From positions 184,901,496 through 184,965,495 of the forward strand of contig OY986436.1 of NCBI GenBank assembly GCA_963920525.1: a stretch of DNA of 64,000 nt, in the 5' to 3' direction. The notes below the pieces were generated by a model, which saw only the letters and a list, made by a program, of their open reading frames with translations, was not told where the DNA came from and ran no database searches. How positions within the stretch are numbered: the stretch's first letter is position 1; each line of letters opens with the position of its first letter. Shown in pieces: positions 21,932-33,126 of the stretch. Both the position numbers and the translations under genes were made by a program. The DNA comes from Dichetophora obliterata (taxonomy: Eukaryota > Arthropoda > Insecta > Diptera > Sciomyzidae).

Positions 21932-23945
21932 CTAATTAATGATTAATGAATTTGTCAGTTTTCTTTAAATCCACACTTTCTTTTTGTCACTTTTGATTTT
22001 TCTCATTTACAACTATTTTATACTCTATTTCGATTTCTCTATTTCTACTATATATTAAGACTACGTTTATATTATGGCTTAAATTAGGCTTGTACACTTT
22101 TAATTAAAATATGAAATATATAATTTTATTCCAACTTGTAAATTAAAAGAACCAAGTTCTTATCGTTCTAGTTATAATTAAAAATAAATGAATAAAGTAA
22201 AGTGAAACATATATTTGCTAACACTTAACATATATTTGCTTGTTAAAGACTGTTTAAAGCAAACCAAAATCTTGCTATTATAAGAATTCAACTGTAATTT
22301 TTTTCAGTTGCATATCACAAATGAAAATTTTTTTCCTGTTTGCAAAAACATTAAAAAATATTCAAAAACATTTAAAAACTATCAAATATATGATTAACTG
22401 CGAGGTCAAATTAAAAACTAAAAATGGATCCAATGCACTACAACATTATAGTATACGCAATCACATTAATTGGCACTAAAAATAATTATAAAGTAGAAAA
22501 AAAAATCGAAAACAAAAACAACAGCAACAACATTTGCTGTTGCAACTCCCCAGAGTACACAAATTCACTTTCGATTTTCGATTTTTAATCGAAAAGCGCA
22601 TCAGACAAGCGCTAAAAATAGCTCTTAAAGAAGAACTTTTCGATTTGTTTACCTTTTATTTTTTATTTATTTTTTGTGTTATTTTTGTCTCTTTTCCCCA
22701 GTCTCCCTAACTTATGTGCTTGTTTTAACTTTTGGCATGACATTTTTAGTTGTTGCACGCATTCTTTTTATTTTTTATAAAACTTTTTGTTGCGCCTTTA
22801 TTCTATTTTATTTTTATTTTAATTGCTGACAATGTTTGTTGCATTCTCGACATGTTTTTGTTGTGTCACTTTTATTGTGCTTTAGTAAATTTTTTTTTGC
22901 CTTGATTGGTAATTCTTCGATTTCGAGATGTTGAGTGGTTTTCCTTTTTCGTTTCCCTTTTTTAATGCGTTAATTTGATTGCTTGTGTGCTGGCTGTACC
23001 GAAGCGATGTAAGTCTGTGTGTCAGTGTCATTGTTTTGTTGCTGCTTAAGTTTATGTTTGTCACAGACATTGCGACGTGTCCTCGAAATAATTCATTAAC
23101 ACTTGCATTAATTTTTAAGTTTTCTCAAAGACTTTTTGTGTTTTTCTTTTTTCTTTTTCGTTGAAGTTGCTGTTGCAAGCAACATTGTGTCGTAAGTGTG
23201 AGTGTGTTGGTAGAGGTTTTAACATGCTGCTGCGCTGTTGGCGGTAAGCGTGATTGTTGCCATTTTTAATTTTGTTATTCTGTTTTATTTTTAAATTTGG
23301 TTTTATTGTTTGTGTCAACATTATTCCCACATTTAAATAAAAATACATTACTGCACAGCTATTCCGAATATGAGACTTAAGCATTGAACTAGTTCTTTTG
23401 AAAAGTATTTAAAATTTTTTCACTACAACAGTACTGGAGCATTTTTATATCTGTTCATTGAAATATTGATTTTGCCTGCCCATCGAAACCAATCGAAGCT
23501 GAAGTTTACAAGTTGCTCGCTTAAGTCTTTCGATTTTTTAATGAATGGCCTGCATTTTTCATTGCATTCTGCAGTGGTGGCGGCAGCGACACCCAAAAAC
23601 TGTTCAAATAATAAATTGAATTTAATTAAATTGCTTAAGAAAACGCTGTTAAGTAACGCGAAAAGGCGTAAAGTTGCAGGAACAACAAAAAGAACAACAT
23701 AAAGTGCCTCGAAAATAAAGCTTATAGAAAATTTATGATAAAAATACAACGAATGAGATATCGAGAACAACAACAACAATAACTACTGAATCTTCAACGC
23801 ACGTCGTGTGTTAATTTGTGAAATAATATCGCGTAACAAACAACTGCAACAACAACAGCAATAATAAGAACAACAACAGCAGCCAATAACACAAAAAAAG
23901 CAGCACAATGATCAACGTGCAACATATGAATAAAGGTGTGCATTA
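21932..23945. other. Non-repetitive-looking DNA with CAA tracts; no gene seen
   Basis: Short ORFs on both strands (22882-23070, 23115-23384, 23423-23779, 23794-24072) have no family features and low-complexity composition. (CAA)n/(CAG)n tracts at 22508-22530, 23769-23780 and 23838-23885 and an octameric palindrome-like TCGATTTTCGATTTTTAATCGA at 22571-22593 (core TCGATTTTTAATCGA) resemble fly intronic or regulatory DNA. It may belong to an intron of a gene outside the window. Confidence 0.4.
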
Positions 23946-24040
23946 GGGTGGACTGAAACTCCATTTTTTTCATAATCGGTCTACGGCTAGTGCTTAATGT
24001 TTTTTGTTGCTTTTCCATATGACCCAAAAAACATTCCAAC

Positions 24041-24769
24041 ACGGAGATAATTATTTTGCTTGAACCAAGCAAATGTTTTGCTTAAAAGCACATCTGCAAA
24101 ACTTTGCTGTATCACGGTGTGATTTTAGTAAAAGATTGCTTAATTACAATAACTCCTCATGTATTAAGGAAAAAGTAAAATTATGTTAAATTCAAACAAA
24201 TGTTTGCTAAGTTGCTAAGCAAATTTTTACTGCACTCAAGCAAATATTTGCTTAATTATTATAAATTCAAATAGCAAATTTTTACTTACTTCAAGAAAAT
24301 TTCTTTCAAACACACAAATATATGTTTATTCTTAATGAAGATAATTAGGCGATGATTAGTTAACAACTGCGATGGTCGAATAGATAAGCCCATGCACTTG
24401 AACTCACGCAGACGTGGTTCAAGTCTCCGGATAATGGTCATTTTTGAATTTAATTTCATGTTTATAATTATTTCACTTAAAAAATATGCTAGACCTAGCA
24501 TATTTTTTAAGTGATCAAATAATAAATTCAGCAAAAACTAATCAAAATTTGGTATTCCAATATTTGCTTGAATTAAGGAGAATTTTTTTTTTCGCAGTTT
24601 ATAATAACTTAGCAAAATTTTGCTTGAATTTAATCAAAAGTAATTATAAACTGAAATAGCAAATTTTGATTAGTTTTTGCTGAAATCTAGCATAATTTTG
24701 AAGTGACTGAGATTCAAGCGTACGATTTGCTTAACCACAATACAAATTAAGCAAACAGTTTTCTCCGTG
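24041..24769. mobile_element. Non-autonomous element with CACGGAGA ends and tRNA-like core
   Basis: CACGGAGATAATTATTTTGC at 24041 and the inverse of CACGGAGAAAACTGTTTGCT ending at 24769. The word TTTGCTTAA/TTAAGCAAA recurs across it in both orientations. It interrupts the left arm of the surrounding element. A tRNA-like module sits inside (24366-24434). No ORF. Confidence 0.55.
24366..24434 (+). other. tRNA-derived module (A and B boxes), not a functional tRNA
   Basis: TGGTCGAATAGATAAG at 24373-24388 resembles the A box of Leu/Ser tRNAs, and GTGGTTCAAGTCTCC at 24414-24428 resembles the B box with proper spacing. The acceptor and T-stem pairing is poor, so a working tRNA is unlikely; a SINE-like or tRNA-pseudogene origin is more likely. 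Confidence 0.45.
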
Positions 24770-24916
24770 AACTCGATCAGAAAAGCCTTGAGCTGCACTT
24801 TTGTTAAAACTTTTTAACAGTTTTTTTTTAATTTTATAAATAAAGATGTCAAAAATTTTAGTTCATATTGATGGTTCCTCGATGTTTCTAAAGGAATTTA
24901 TTTGATGGAAAATACA

Positions 24917-26681
24917 TATACTACTTGGGCTAAAAATTCCTTGGCTACTAACTATATTATTTTTCGACATAATCTCCATATAGAGCAATGAACTCATTGC
25001 AACGGTCCTCTAACATGCTTTTCTTATATTGGTTGTCGTAAATTTTGTTAAAATAGGCATTTGTTTTTAACTCAGCTTTCTCATTTGAGTAAAATCTATT
25101 GCCAGCGAGCCATTCATTCAATCTGTGAAACAGAAAATAATCGCTAGAGACCAGGACAGGAGAATACGGTGGGTGGAAAACTAAGTCGTACTGTAATTCG
25201 GTGAATTTATCGGATGTATTGCGAGCCGAGTAAGCATTGTCTTGGCTTTTTTTTTTCTTTTTCGTTTGACGTTTAAGAAATTTTGTAATGTTGTTTGATG
25301 ATTGCTCTTCTATATTAGTTAGTTAGTTAGTTTATAGTGGGCCATTGTGCACCGCGATCCATAGGATCTATTGTGCATGCCCTTAATTAACACTCCAGAT
25401 TTAGGCTTTTTATATATTTTAGCACTGTCTCTGGCTTGGTGTTCCAAATTGTTGGCGGGGGCACTACTTCCCCTCCAAAATGGAGGCGTCTTAGGCTGTG
25501 GATTGCCGGACATTCACATAGAATGTGTTCGGGGGTTTCTTCTTCCTCCTCGCATAGTCTGCAAATATCTGATTCAGAAAGACCCATCTTTTTAAGATGG
25601 TATCTAAGTGAGCAGTGACCTGTTAAGAAACTGGTGAGAGTTCGAAGGTCTGCTTAGGTAAGCTTGAGTAAATCTTTGGAGTTTGCTTTACTTGGAATTA
25701 AACATTTTTTAGATTGCCTTTGTCCATTAGTGTTGTTGCAGTGGCACTAAAATTTCTTATCTTTCCATATTCTAATTTTTTCTAGAATGTAGACTTTTGC
25801 TAAGCTACAGAATGGTTCAAGTCCTATAAGAGTTTGAGACGCTCCTCTTTTGGCAAGGCAGTCCGCCCTTTCGTTGCCTCGAATCCTTCCTGACCTGGAA
25901 CCCACCATAATTCTATTTTGTTGCTTTGACCCAGCGTATGTAATAGCTCTGCGCAGGTGGAGACTAGTCTTGATTCAAGTTCGTAGGCTTGAAGGGCTTA
26001 TAAAGCCGCTTGACTATCTGAAAGTATGTAGATGTGAGCCCCCTTTGATTTCCTGCGGAGACATTCTCTGACACAACCTGTACTATATTGAAAGTAGTAG
26101 ATGAATATTATAACTTGTACATTCCAAAAAATTCTGATTATAACTTTGCCGATAGATTGTTGTGTTTTTAAGCGCTTTGGATGGTTTTTATCAGTTAATA
26201 ACCACTTTGTTCACTGCTGATTGGACTCAGGTGTGTGGAGATGGATCCATGCTTAATCCTTCGTCACAAAGACTATTAATAAAATCTATTTAGTTAGGGC
26301 GAAACAGTTCAAAATTTTACTCTGAGAGGCGGAAACCTTTGTTTTTTGGTCAATTGTTAAGACAAGCGGTACTTTTATATATAAAACATTCATGAATGGC
26401 ATAATTTAAATGTCCCTTTGAAATTATTATTATGTAGGATATCTTATACAACTTCAATTCGGTCAGTTAATACAATTTCAAAAATTTTAAGGATGCTGTA
26501 ACTGGCTTATTTGGCCTTCCTGAACGTGGTACATCATTTGTGGTTGTGCGACTATGACGAAACTCAGCCAACCAATATTGTACTGTTTACGTCGATTTTG
26601 TAATCGACGGAGCAGAAGTGCAATAACATTTATCAAGCCATGCCTTGGCTTCATAAATTCAATGTTTTATCAAAACACTAT
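24917..26681 (-). pseudogene. Old mariner transposase relic, split by a LINE
   Basis: Minus-strand N-terminal part at 26680-26480: AKAWLDKCY...TVQYWLAEFRHSRTTTNDVP, then SGRPNKPV, the helix-turn-helix region of irritans/mellifera-type mariners. The middle is at about 26280-26095 (LSMDPSPHT, NHPKRLKTQQSIGKVI, NVQVIIFI). The C-terminal part at 25230-24917 reads HPPYSPVLVSSDYFLFHRLN and ends LYGDYVEK-stop. The motif YSPDLAPSDYFLF has decayed to YSPVLVSSDYFLF (the final catalytic Asp is still present). Many stops and shifts. A LINE fragment (25316 to about 26090) is inserted between the middle and C-terminal parts. This lineage is different from mariner copies A and B. Confidence 0.75.
25316..26090 (-). 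mobile_element. 5'-truncated LINE 3' end (RNase H and zinc ribbon)
   Basis: Minus strand: an RNase H domain (HIYILSDSQAAL...ALQAYELESRLVS, IELWWVPGQEGF), then DLRTLTSFLTGHCSLRYHLK and the C-terminal cysteine motif ICRLCEEEEETPEHILCECP (25555-25500). It ends with a (TTAG)n/(CTAA)n tail at 25316-25332. This is the 3' third of an RNase-H-bearing LINE (I/R1/LOA-like group). Several stops. It sits inside the mariner relic and is therefore younger than it. Confidence 0.8.
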
Positions 26682-26682
26682 A

Positions 26683-28611
26683 CAGTAGAGACTCACAAAA
26701 GATAACCCGTTTGTTTTTGGGCCTGTCAACTTTTGTGAATTATTAACTTTTTAAGGACAATAGTTTAATTTAAAAAGTACTACATTTATATGCATAAATT
26801 TACATGAAATTAAAAAAAGCAATGTCAATGTATTTACAAACATACTATATAACATATGTATGTTTTATTGATACTTCAGAATTTTTCATACGTATTTCGT
26901 ACAATGGCTTATTAGATTCAAGAAATAGTTATAAAAAATGCATTCGAATGGCACTTAATAATAATGTTTAGGTTAGATCAAATTAAATTTTCAAAATATT
27001 TTTAATATTATTTATAGGCTTTTTGATAATATGTTTATATGCAATTGAAAACACAGTTTTAATTAATTTTTTCCCGACGTTTCGTTGGCTATTTTCCAAC
27101 ATTTTCAAGGGATTTTTTGTTAAATTTAAAATTATGTGTGTGGCATATATCGTCATTGGTAACTTTTTAAGAAAAATATATAAAAACTTTTGACAAATTT
27201 ACAGGACTTTTGCAAAAACTAAGGAAAAAATGATGTAAACACAATAAACAGATTTGTTACACTCTTAATAAGTTTTTGTAGTAGTGAAATAATTCTTTTT
27301 TTGATTCAAGCATTGGTCAATAAAACAATAGGAGGATGAAAAGAACTCCAAAAAGTTATCCCAAAAGTTAACTTGTTAGAGTTTCCTGTGGTGCCTAGTT
27401 AAGTTTTCTGTATATTGTTCCTGTGGTGCCTGTAACTGTTCCATGAGTCTCTACTAGGGCTTTCAATCCCGGAATTCGGGATTTGAAATTCATTATCCCG
27501 GGATTCCAGGATTGTTACCAAATTCCAAAATTTTGAAACAATAGCATTTAGCTGCGTTAAAAGCTGGGCCGTTAATTGCTCTTTTTCTTAATTGCTACGT
27601 TTTAGCAAAGAATTTCATATTTTTAATTTTTATTTTTAAAATAAAAATCCAAACTTAATCCTTATTCATACTTAAAATATTCAAAAACACTCAAAAGTTT
27701 ATAAGACAACACAAAGTCGAAATCATAATTACTAATGTAGACAACAGTTGCAGTTCTAATGTACAAAGAAGAATACAAGGAAAAAATTCAGCAATAACTG
27801 GAAGAAAAAGTCGAATGCTTAAGTCCCATTTTGTCCTTTTTGAGAAAACACTTGTAAATTTATTGATTGAAAAGATATACATCATCTGATTAAATCAGAT
27901 CGAAAAAAAATTAAATTAAAAAGTAACGATTTTGGTATTATGATTTCTATATGAAAATCATAACTTATACATAAATATTTAAATTGTGTAATAACTTTAT
28001 TTAATTAAAAATGCTATGATTTATTACCTATATTTCAAAAAAGTTCAACATGCATTTAAGAATGAAAATCCAAAATATTTAAAATATCAAATTATATTTC
28101 ACTTTACTATAAACATAAAAATATCCACGTAAATAAGTTAAACAAAATAAACAACATAAATTTAACTTTTAAAAAATTTTAAAAGAAAATAAAAATTTTT
28201 ATTGGAATAAACTAGTTAGTGGTTAGTAAAAAGTATGATGTGAATAAAGTATTCCCTTTATGGTAAAAAAACTACAGTATAGTAATAAAACTATTGTTAC
28301 TTTCAAAATTCCATGAAAATTGAACAGCCTAGTAAATAAAGTATTTTCATATCACAACCAAAACAAACCAAAAAATAAACTTTCAAAGAGTAAAGAGAGA
28401 TAAAAAAAGGAACAGAGTGATATCAACATTTAAAAAACCATCGGTTACATGGCAGTTGCATTTTAAGTTGCTAAAAATTTTTATATTTTCTTATAATTAA
28501 AATTCCTGGACTTAGGGTTTGGAATCCCAGGATCCCAGGACTAGAAATTGGTTCTTGATCCCGGAATTTCGGGATTCGAGATCCCGGGATTGAAAGCCCT
28601 AGTCTCTACTG
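26683..28611. mobile_element. Pogo/Tigger-like non-autonomous element, itself interrupted
   Basis: TA-CAGTAGAGACTCA at 26681-26695 pairs with TGAGTCTCTACTG-TA. The right copy is split by the hAT-type insertion: TGAGTCTCTAC at 27444-27454, then CTG-TA at 28609-28613 after the duplicated GTCTCTAC. The inner sequence also pairs (AAAGATAACCCGTTTG with the inverse of the GTTATCCCAAAAG region near 27354). CAGT ends with a TA duplication fit pogo/Tigger-type elements. The stretch 26700-27440 has no ORF. Confidence 0.6.
27455..28601. mobile_element. hAT-type non-autonomous element, 1147 bp
   Basis: TAGGGCTTTCAATCCCGG at 27455 is exactly mirrored at 28584-28601, and the identical 8-bp GTCTCTAC flanks both ends (27447-27454, 28602-28609), the hallmark of hAT insertion. 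Subterminal regions repeat GGGATTC/CCCGGGATT in both orientations. The core is AT-rich with no transposase; the only ORF (27691-27885, minus) is featureless. Confidence 0.85.
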
Positions 28612-28905
28612 TAGTAATTTTTTCTATGGAAGAGAAAAATCACAGAGAGGAAGCATCACTTCAAGGGCAATAACTTGATAACGCATTTATTAAATACCAT
28701 TAAATGGCAGTACTCAAGTTAAGTTTGATAACAATCCCGGTAAAAATCTTGTACTAAATTTGAACCTTTTTGTGATTTAATCTTTTAAGATTTCTTTTAA
28801 TCCAAGGAAAGTTTAAAATTTTCTATTCTTAAAAAGATTAGTTTTTTATCCGAAAAAGTTTAAATAAATAAATATAAATATTAACTTAAAATAAAAAATT
28901 ACTCT

Positions 28906-28985
28906 GACCATTTCATGATTTGAACACACGTCCTCTGATGTGCTGGTCCAATACCATGTTCACTCGTCCAACTCAGTTATTAAAA
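28906..28985 (-). other. tRNA-derived module on the minus strand
   Basis: Read on the minus strand, TTGGACGAGTGAACATGG resembles a Leu/Ser-type A box, and GTGTTCAAATCATG a degraded B box, about 50 bp apart. A T6 run follows (a potential Pol III stop). Stem pairing is imperfect, so this is not called a tRNA gene. Confidence 0.4.
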
Positions 28986-29708
28986 AGGTTTTGCCTATCA
29001 TCATTACGTAAGTTCCTTTCAGAAACGTGGGTTCTAGACCAAGCTTAATTAAACTAAAGTAGGGATTAAAAAATAGTACTTGTTGGTTTTAAAATTCCTT
29101 TAAGTCAAAGTTTGGATTAAAAAGTATTCCAAAATTTTTAATCTTGTGGAAAACATATTCATTTTTAGTTTTCATACTGCAACGATGATTGTATCGAATA
29201 ATACTCGAGAGCTTTGAAAATATTTTGACTAATAAAAACACATACTACACTGTATGTAAATTTTCAACTTGTGTTATGACATACAAAACCGTAAACTAAA
29301 TCTTCGGTCTTAGAATTTAGTGGCATACTCAGTTTTTCCCAATCAGGAGATATTCAGATTTTTGCTATGTGACCTTAAGATTCGAGAAGTTAAAATGATA
29401 AAAAAATTCTTATACTCAAATACGTGCTTTTATTTCATAAGAAGATTGAATTCTGAAAGTTTAAGCAAAATCGGAGATGCTAAAAATTTTTGATCTCCAA
29501 AAATAAGAACATATAGCTAAAAATTGGTCTAAAAGAGACTAAATATCAATCGCGAATATCTCGAGATTTTGACCTGATTGTTAAAAACTGAGTAATTTGC
29601 TAAATTCTGCGACCAAAATTTAAGTTTACGTGTCTCTGCGTTTTCGTGTAACTTTTTGACGTCCCTACAGTGCTATTAATAATATTATGCAACTTACAAG
29701 CAATAAAT

Positions 29709-29950
29709 ATATCGTCGCTGTGCCTACAAAAATGTTTGTGTGATTTTTGGCAATTTTTTATTGCATATTTTACTAACACTATCTACCGCCCATATTTCAG
29801 CATTGCCGTTTTTTGGATCTCTCTTGGCTTATAAGTGATAAAAGCAGCTATGTGCTCGCAGTAGTAGAAATGCTCTGAAAAAAAATTTTTTGCTCTCCTG
29901 AAAAGTTACTGTAAAGCATATAACCATTTTTGTAGGCGCAGCGACGATAT
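29709..29950. mobile_element. Small palindromic-ended element, 242 bp
   Basis: ATATCGTCGCTGTGCCTACA... (26 bp, 29709-29734) is repeated inversely at 29925-29950 with one mismatch. There is no coding capacity, and no clear target duplication was recognised. Confidence 0.6.
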
Positions 29951-30158
29951 GCAATTTAGTGCCTTTCAATTAATGCATAAACATCGAGGAACCATCATAA
30001 ACAAATGCGACTTTATTTAATTTTTTATAAAAACCTAAATTTGTTTAAAAATCGAAACCTATAGATGTAATGCGAATGAATACAAATTTTACAGATCAGA
30101 TCTTGAAAAAATCAGATCCGTAAACAGATCTTGAAAAAAGGTTTTTCGATCCACCTTA

Positions 30159-31802
30159 GTGTGAACACCAATTTAACAATAAATGCAATAACAACAACAA
30201 CAGCAACAAAAATGGCCCTTCCAACATTGTTGCAATTTTTGGGTGAAACAGAAAAAAATTGAAATTATTTTTTTTTTCAATCCTTTGCGTTTTAAACGCT
30301 GCGTGTTGAACGCACATAGTTTATGTCGCAAGTAAATAAAATATCTGCGTTTTCTTTTTGCATTGATCTTTTGATTCGATAAAGCAATTAAAAAAAAAAA
30401 CTCCTATGATATAAAATAAAATTACATTTGTGCTTTTTATTATGACTGTTGTTGTTGTTGTTGCGATTTTTGTTATTGTGCTTTTTCATTTTGTTTTGCT
30501 ATTCGTTGTTGTAACAGAGTGTTCGTACAAATGACATGACAAATGTCTTTGGTCAGCAAAAACAACAACAACAACAACAACAGAAGAGGGGCACAAAAAG
30601 TCAGAACCACCGCCAGCAAAAATAAGTTGAAGTTGAAGCCGATATGGCAGCAGCAGCAACAGCAGCCGCCATGGCAGCAGATGTAGCAGCAGTCATCTTC
30701 AAAGATTGCAGATTTCAGCAAACGCTGTTGGTGTTGCATCTTTTTTCTCATATTGTTTTGCGGTTAACTGCTTACACATACAACACACTTACACACTCTC
30801 AGCTGTTTTTTTAATTTATTGCCCAAAGTTCGTAGTTGAAAGAACATTTTAATTTGGAGTTTTTTATGTGGCATTTTCAACTATAGCGGCAGCAATTGTA
30901 CAAGCAACAACAGCATCAGCATCAGCAGCACCAGCTCCACCACAACTCAAAGCATGTGCAGCCGAAAAACTGTCAAAGTTTTTAAAGAGGCAGCAGAAAT
31001 CTTTATTTATTTTTTATTTCTTTTACTTGTTTTTCTTCGGTTTAATCTTTGGTTTAATTTTTTTATACGATTTTACGGTGTTGCAAAATTAAAATGAAAA
31101 ATAATGCAAGATTATGCGATAAGTGCGTGTCGTAGGGTGTTGGCTTTGTTTGCGTTGAGGCTTTGTTGTATTCTTAAGACGTTCAGAAATATTAAAAAAA
31201 TAATAAAAAGTTATGATATTTTTTTTTGCAGAGCCAAATAGAATTCGAATGAGTTTGCAGCAAATAAGAGCAGCAGTGACAAACGTAGAATAAGTTTGAC
31301 TAAGAACTTAACAGTTTTAATATTATTGTTAGCATTAGTTGCCATTCAAATAATGAGACTTTTGTGCAAAATGAACATGCAATTTTACAGTTAAAGACTT
31401 TAAAATTGTAGTTTAAGTTGACATTTGGTTAACCTTAGGGTTAAGTTTAGAGTTTATATTTTGCACTACTTTTAATGTCCGTAACAAATAAACTTTTAAT
31501 TAACTCTGCACATGTCTTGAGCCTTTCTTAAATGACCCATTTAACATATAGAAATACGAAAAATTCAAAAACTGATAGCACAAAAAATTCTATTCTCTTC
31601 TATTCTATTCAAAATGTGATAACTTCAGGTTACTTCAAAGGGACCATAACTATTTATACGGTTTGAAATTTTGAAATAAATTTAATATAAATTTAATATA
31701 AAAAGTATAAAGTTTAATACTTCTCAAATGTTACAAAATTTTTAAATATAACTGTTTTGTTTTATGTATTAATACGGGTCAAATATTACAACGACATCTG
31801 TA
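30159..31802. other. DNA rich in CAA/CAG tracts; no gene recognised
   Basis: Simple-repeat tracts at 30187-30205, 30447-30465 (GTT), 30562-30585 (CAA) and 30645-30690 (CAG/CCG rich), and an alanine/serine-coding-like run at 30885-30960. ORFs at 30473-30751 (minus, Cys-rich from CAG complement) and 30868-31092 are products of these tracts. No splice-flanked exon could be supported. Confidence 0.4.
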
Positions 31803-32007
31803 TTAACCCTTATGTGAGTGACAAAATAAAAACACCTTCATTAAAATGACGAGGTACCTGGGTGCCTTCCCATAATTTATACAGAAAAATATCGTGTTAA
31901 TGCTTCAATATTCAGCTAGATCGATTTTTCGTAAATTTTTCTCTTTAAAACATTTCAAAAATATATATGTAAACATTTTTTTTGGATTTTTTGGCAATAA
32001 TTGTGTT

Positions 32008-32175
32008 AGGGCTCGTTTATAGTGCCGACTTACGACCGAACCGAGCCGAGCTGAAACTCAAAAATTCATTGGGGCAAAAGAGATGCATGACTTGCGTTTT
32101 CTATTGCTCCCATGCGATTTTGAGTTTCAGCTCGGATCGGCAAAGCAACAAGTCGCCACTATAAACGCACCCTTA
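32008..32175. mobile_element. Foldback element of about 168 bp in the piggyBac leader
   Basis: AGGGCTCGTTTATAGTGCCG on the left is mirrored by CACTATAAACGCACCCT on the right, with pairing continuing inward through CCGAGCTGAAACTCAAAA and its inverse. GTGTT occurs on both sides (32003-32007, 32176-32180) and may be the target duplication. Confidence 0.65.
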
Positions 32176-32465
32176 GTGTTGCTATTTGCAGACATAATTA
32201 CACAGCTTCTGGGTATTTTCTTGCTTTTGTCAATGTTGTGGTTATTGTCCATGCATAAGAATATTTTTACAGGCTATCGCAGCACTAGTACGGTACATGA
32301 TCGTAAAAATACATGTAGATTCTTGCACATGTAACATTTAGTTGAAATCAATTTCTGAAACTGTTGACATCGAAACCATTGTTTTTGTGTTATTTTTGGC
32401 ATTATTTAGTGAAAATATTTTGTAAAGTGAGAATTAAAATACAACAACCATAAAGTTGAAGAACA

Positions 32466-33126
32466 TGAACGATATGAATACTTTAGCAAAGAGCAAGATT
32501 TTAACGTTTTAAAAAGTTTCGATGAAGGACTAGCGGATTCTAATACCAAAGTAGAATATATTCCACTAACAGACAAGACTGCTTCTGAAGTATCGGATAT
32601 TGAACAAGATGGTAAAACAGAAATAAAGGAGGATCCATATGAATCGGATGATTGAGTTGCAGTTAAGTCAGGAACTTTTGCTCTTTCAAAAGATGGAACA
32701 CAGTGGATACTTGATCCAATTACACAAACAAAAACGATTGGTCGAAATATTATGTATTATCGAGGCTGTCAATCGAGGCAGCAAACCACACTTAACCTAT
32801 ATACAGCTAAAGAAATTTTCAAACGGATTTGATCATCTGATCATCTGATCAAATCCGTTTCCGAGAAAGAAAAGTTACTGAAAATTACAGCAATAAAAGA
32901 AAATTATATAGATGCTAAAAACGACCAAATGATAAAACATATACAACATACGTCATTCACTGACTCTAAATTAGATGCATATTTTGGTATACTCATTTGT
33001 TGTGGTGTAAACATATCTAGAAGGGAGCATCTAACTGAATTGTGGAAACCAATATCATTTGCCTTTTATTCGTGCTAAATTGTCTCAGTACAGATTCAAG
33101 CACTTGCTACGCTCCATACGGTTTGA
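32466..33126 (+). pseudogene. piggyBac transposase N-terminal relic
   Basis: Frames give SFDEGLADSNTKVEYIPL, then TFALSKDGTQWILDPITQTK, IGRNIMYYRGCQ and TAKEIFKRI. Later blocks are IDAKNDQMIKHIQH, LDAYFGILICCGVN (the L-G-L-I helix before the first Asp), SRREHLTELWKP, and after a shift RAKLSQYRFKHLLRSIRFD. This is the recognisable order of a DDE_Tnp_1_7 (piggyBac) protein up to just before its first catalytic Asp. There is a stop at 32655, and an inserted palindrome at 32817-32863 breaks the frame. Confidence 0.7.

Larger units (their letters stand above)
23946..30156. mobile_element. Interval bracketed by long inverted arms (ancestral DNA transposon, filled with later insertions)
   Basis: The left end TA-GGGTGGACTGAAACTCC (23944-23964) is matched inversely by TTTTTCGATCCACCT-TA (30142-30158). 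Further inside, TGATGGTTCCTCGATGTTT (about 24869-24887) is matched by its inverse at 29979-29997. Removing the insertion 24041-24769 leaves arms of about 210 bp on the left; the right arm is about 180 bp. TA flanks both ends. The interior holds an old minus-strand mariner whose stop codon lies just inside the left arm, so the arms may be the termini of that transposon. Confidence 0.5.
31803..33126 (+). mobile_element. piggyBac-like element, 5' part only
   Basis: TTAA-CCCTTATGTGAGTGAC at 31803-31822 is a piggyBac-type terminus at a TTAA site. A transposase N-terminal relic follows at 32466-33126. The matching right end (CATAAGGG-TTAA) was not found downstream, so the 3' part is deleted or replaced after about 33126. 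A small palindromic element (32008-32175) sits in its 5' leader. Confidence 0.55.

Noticed and set aside
22979..23779. Clustered ORFs on both strands in the unique-looking region
   Set aside because: Low-complexity, Phe/Leu-rich frames in T-rich DNA; no splice signals tied to conserved motifs, so no host gene is claimed.
30473..31092. Cys-rich minus-strand ORF and Ala/Ser-rich plus-strand ORF
   Set aside because: Both derive from CAG/CAA simple repeats. No exon-intron structure or domain could be supported.
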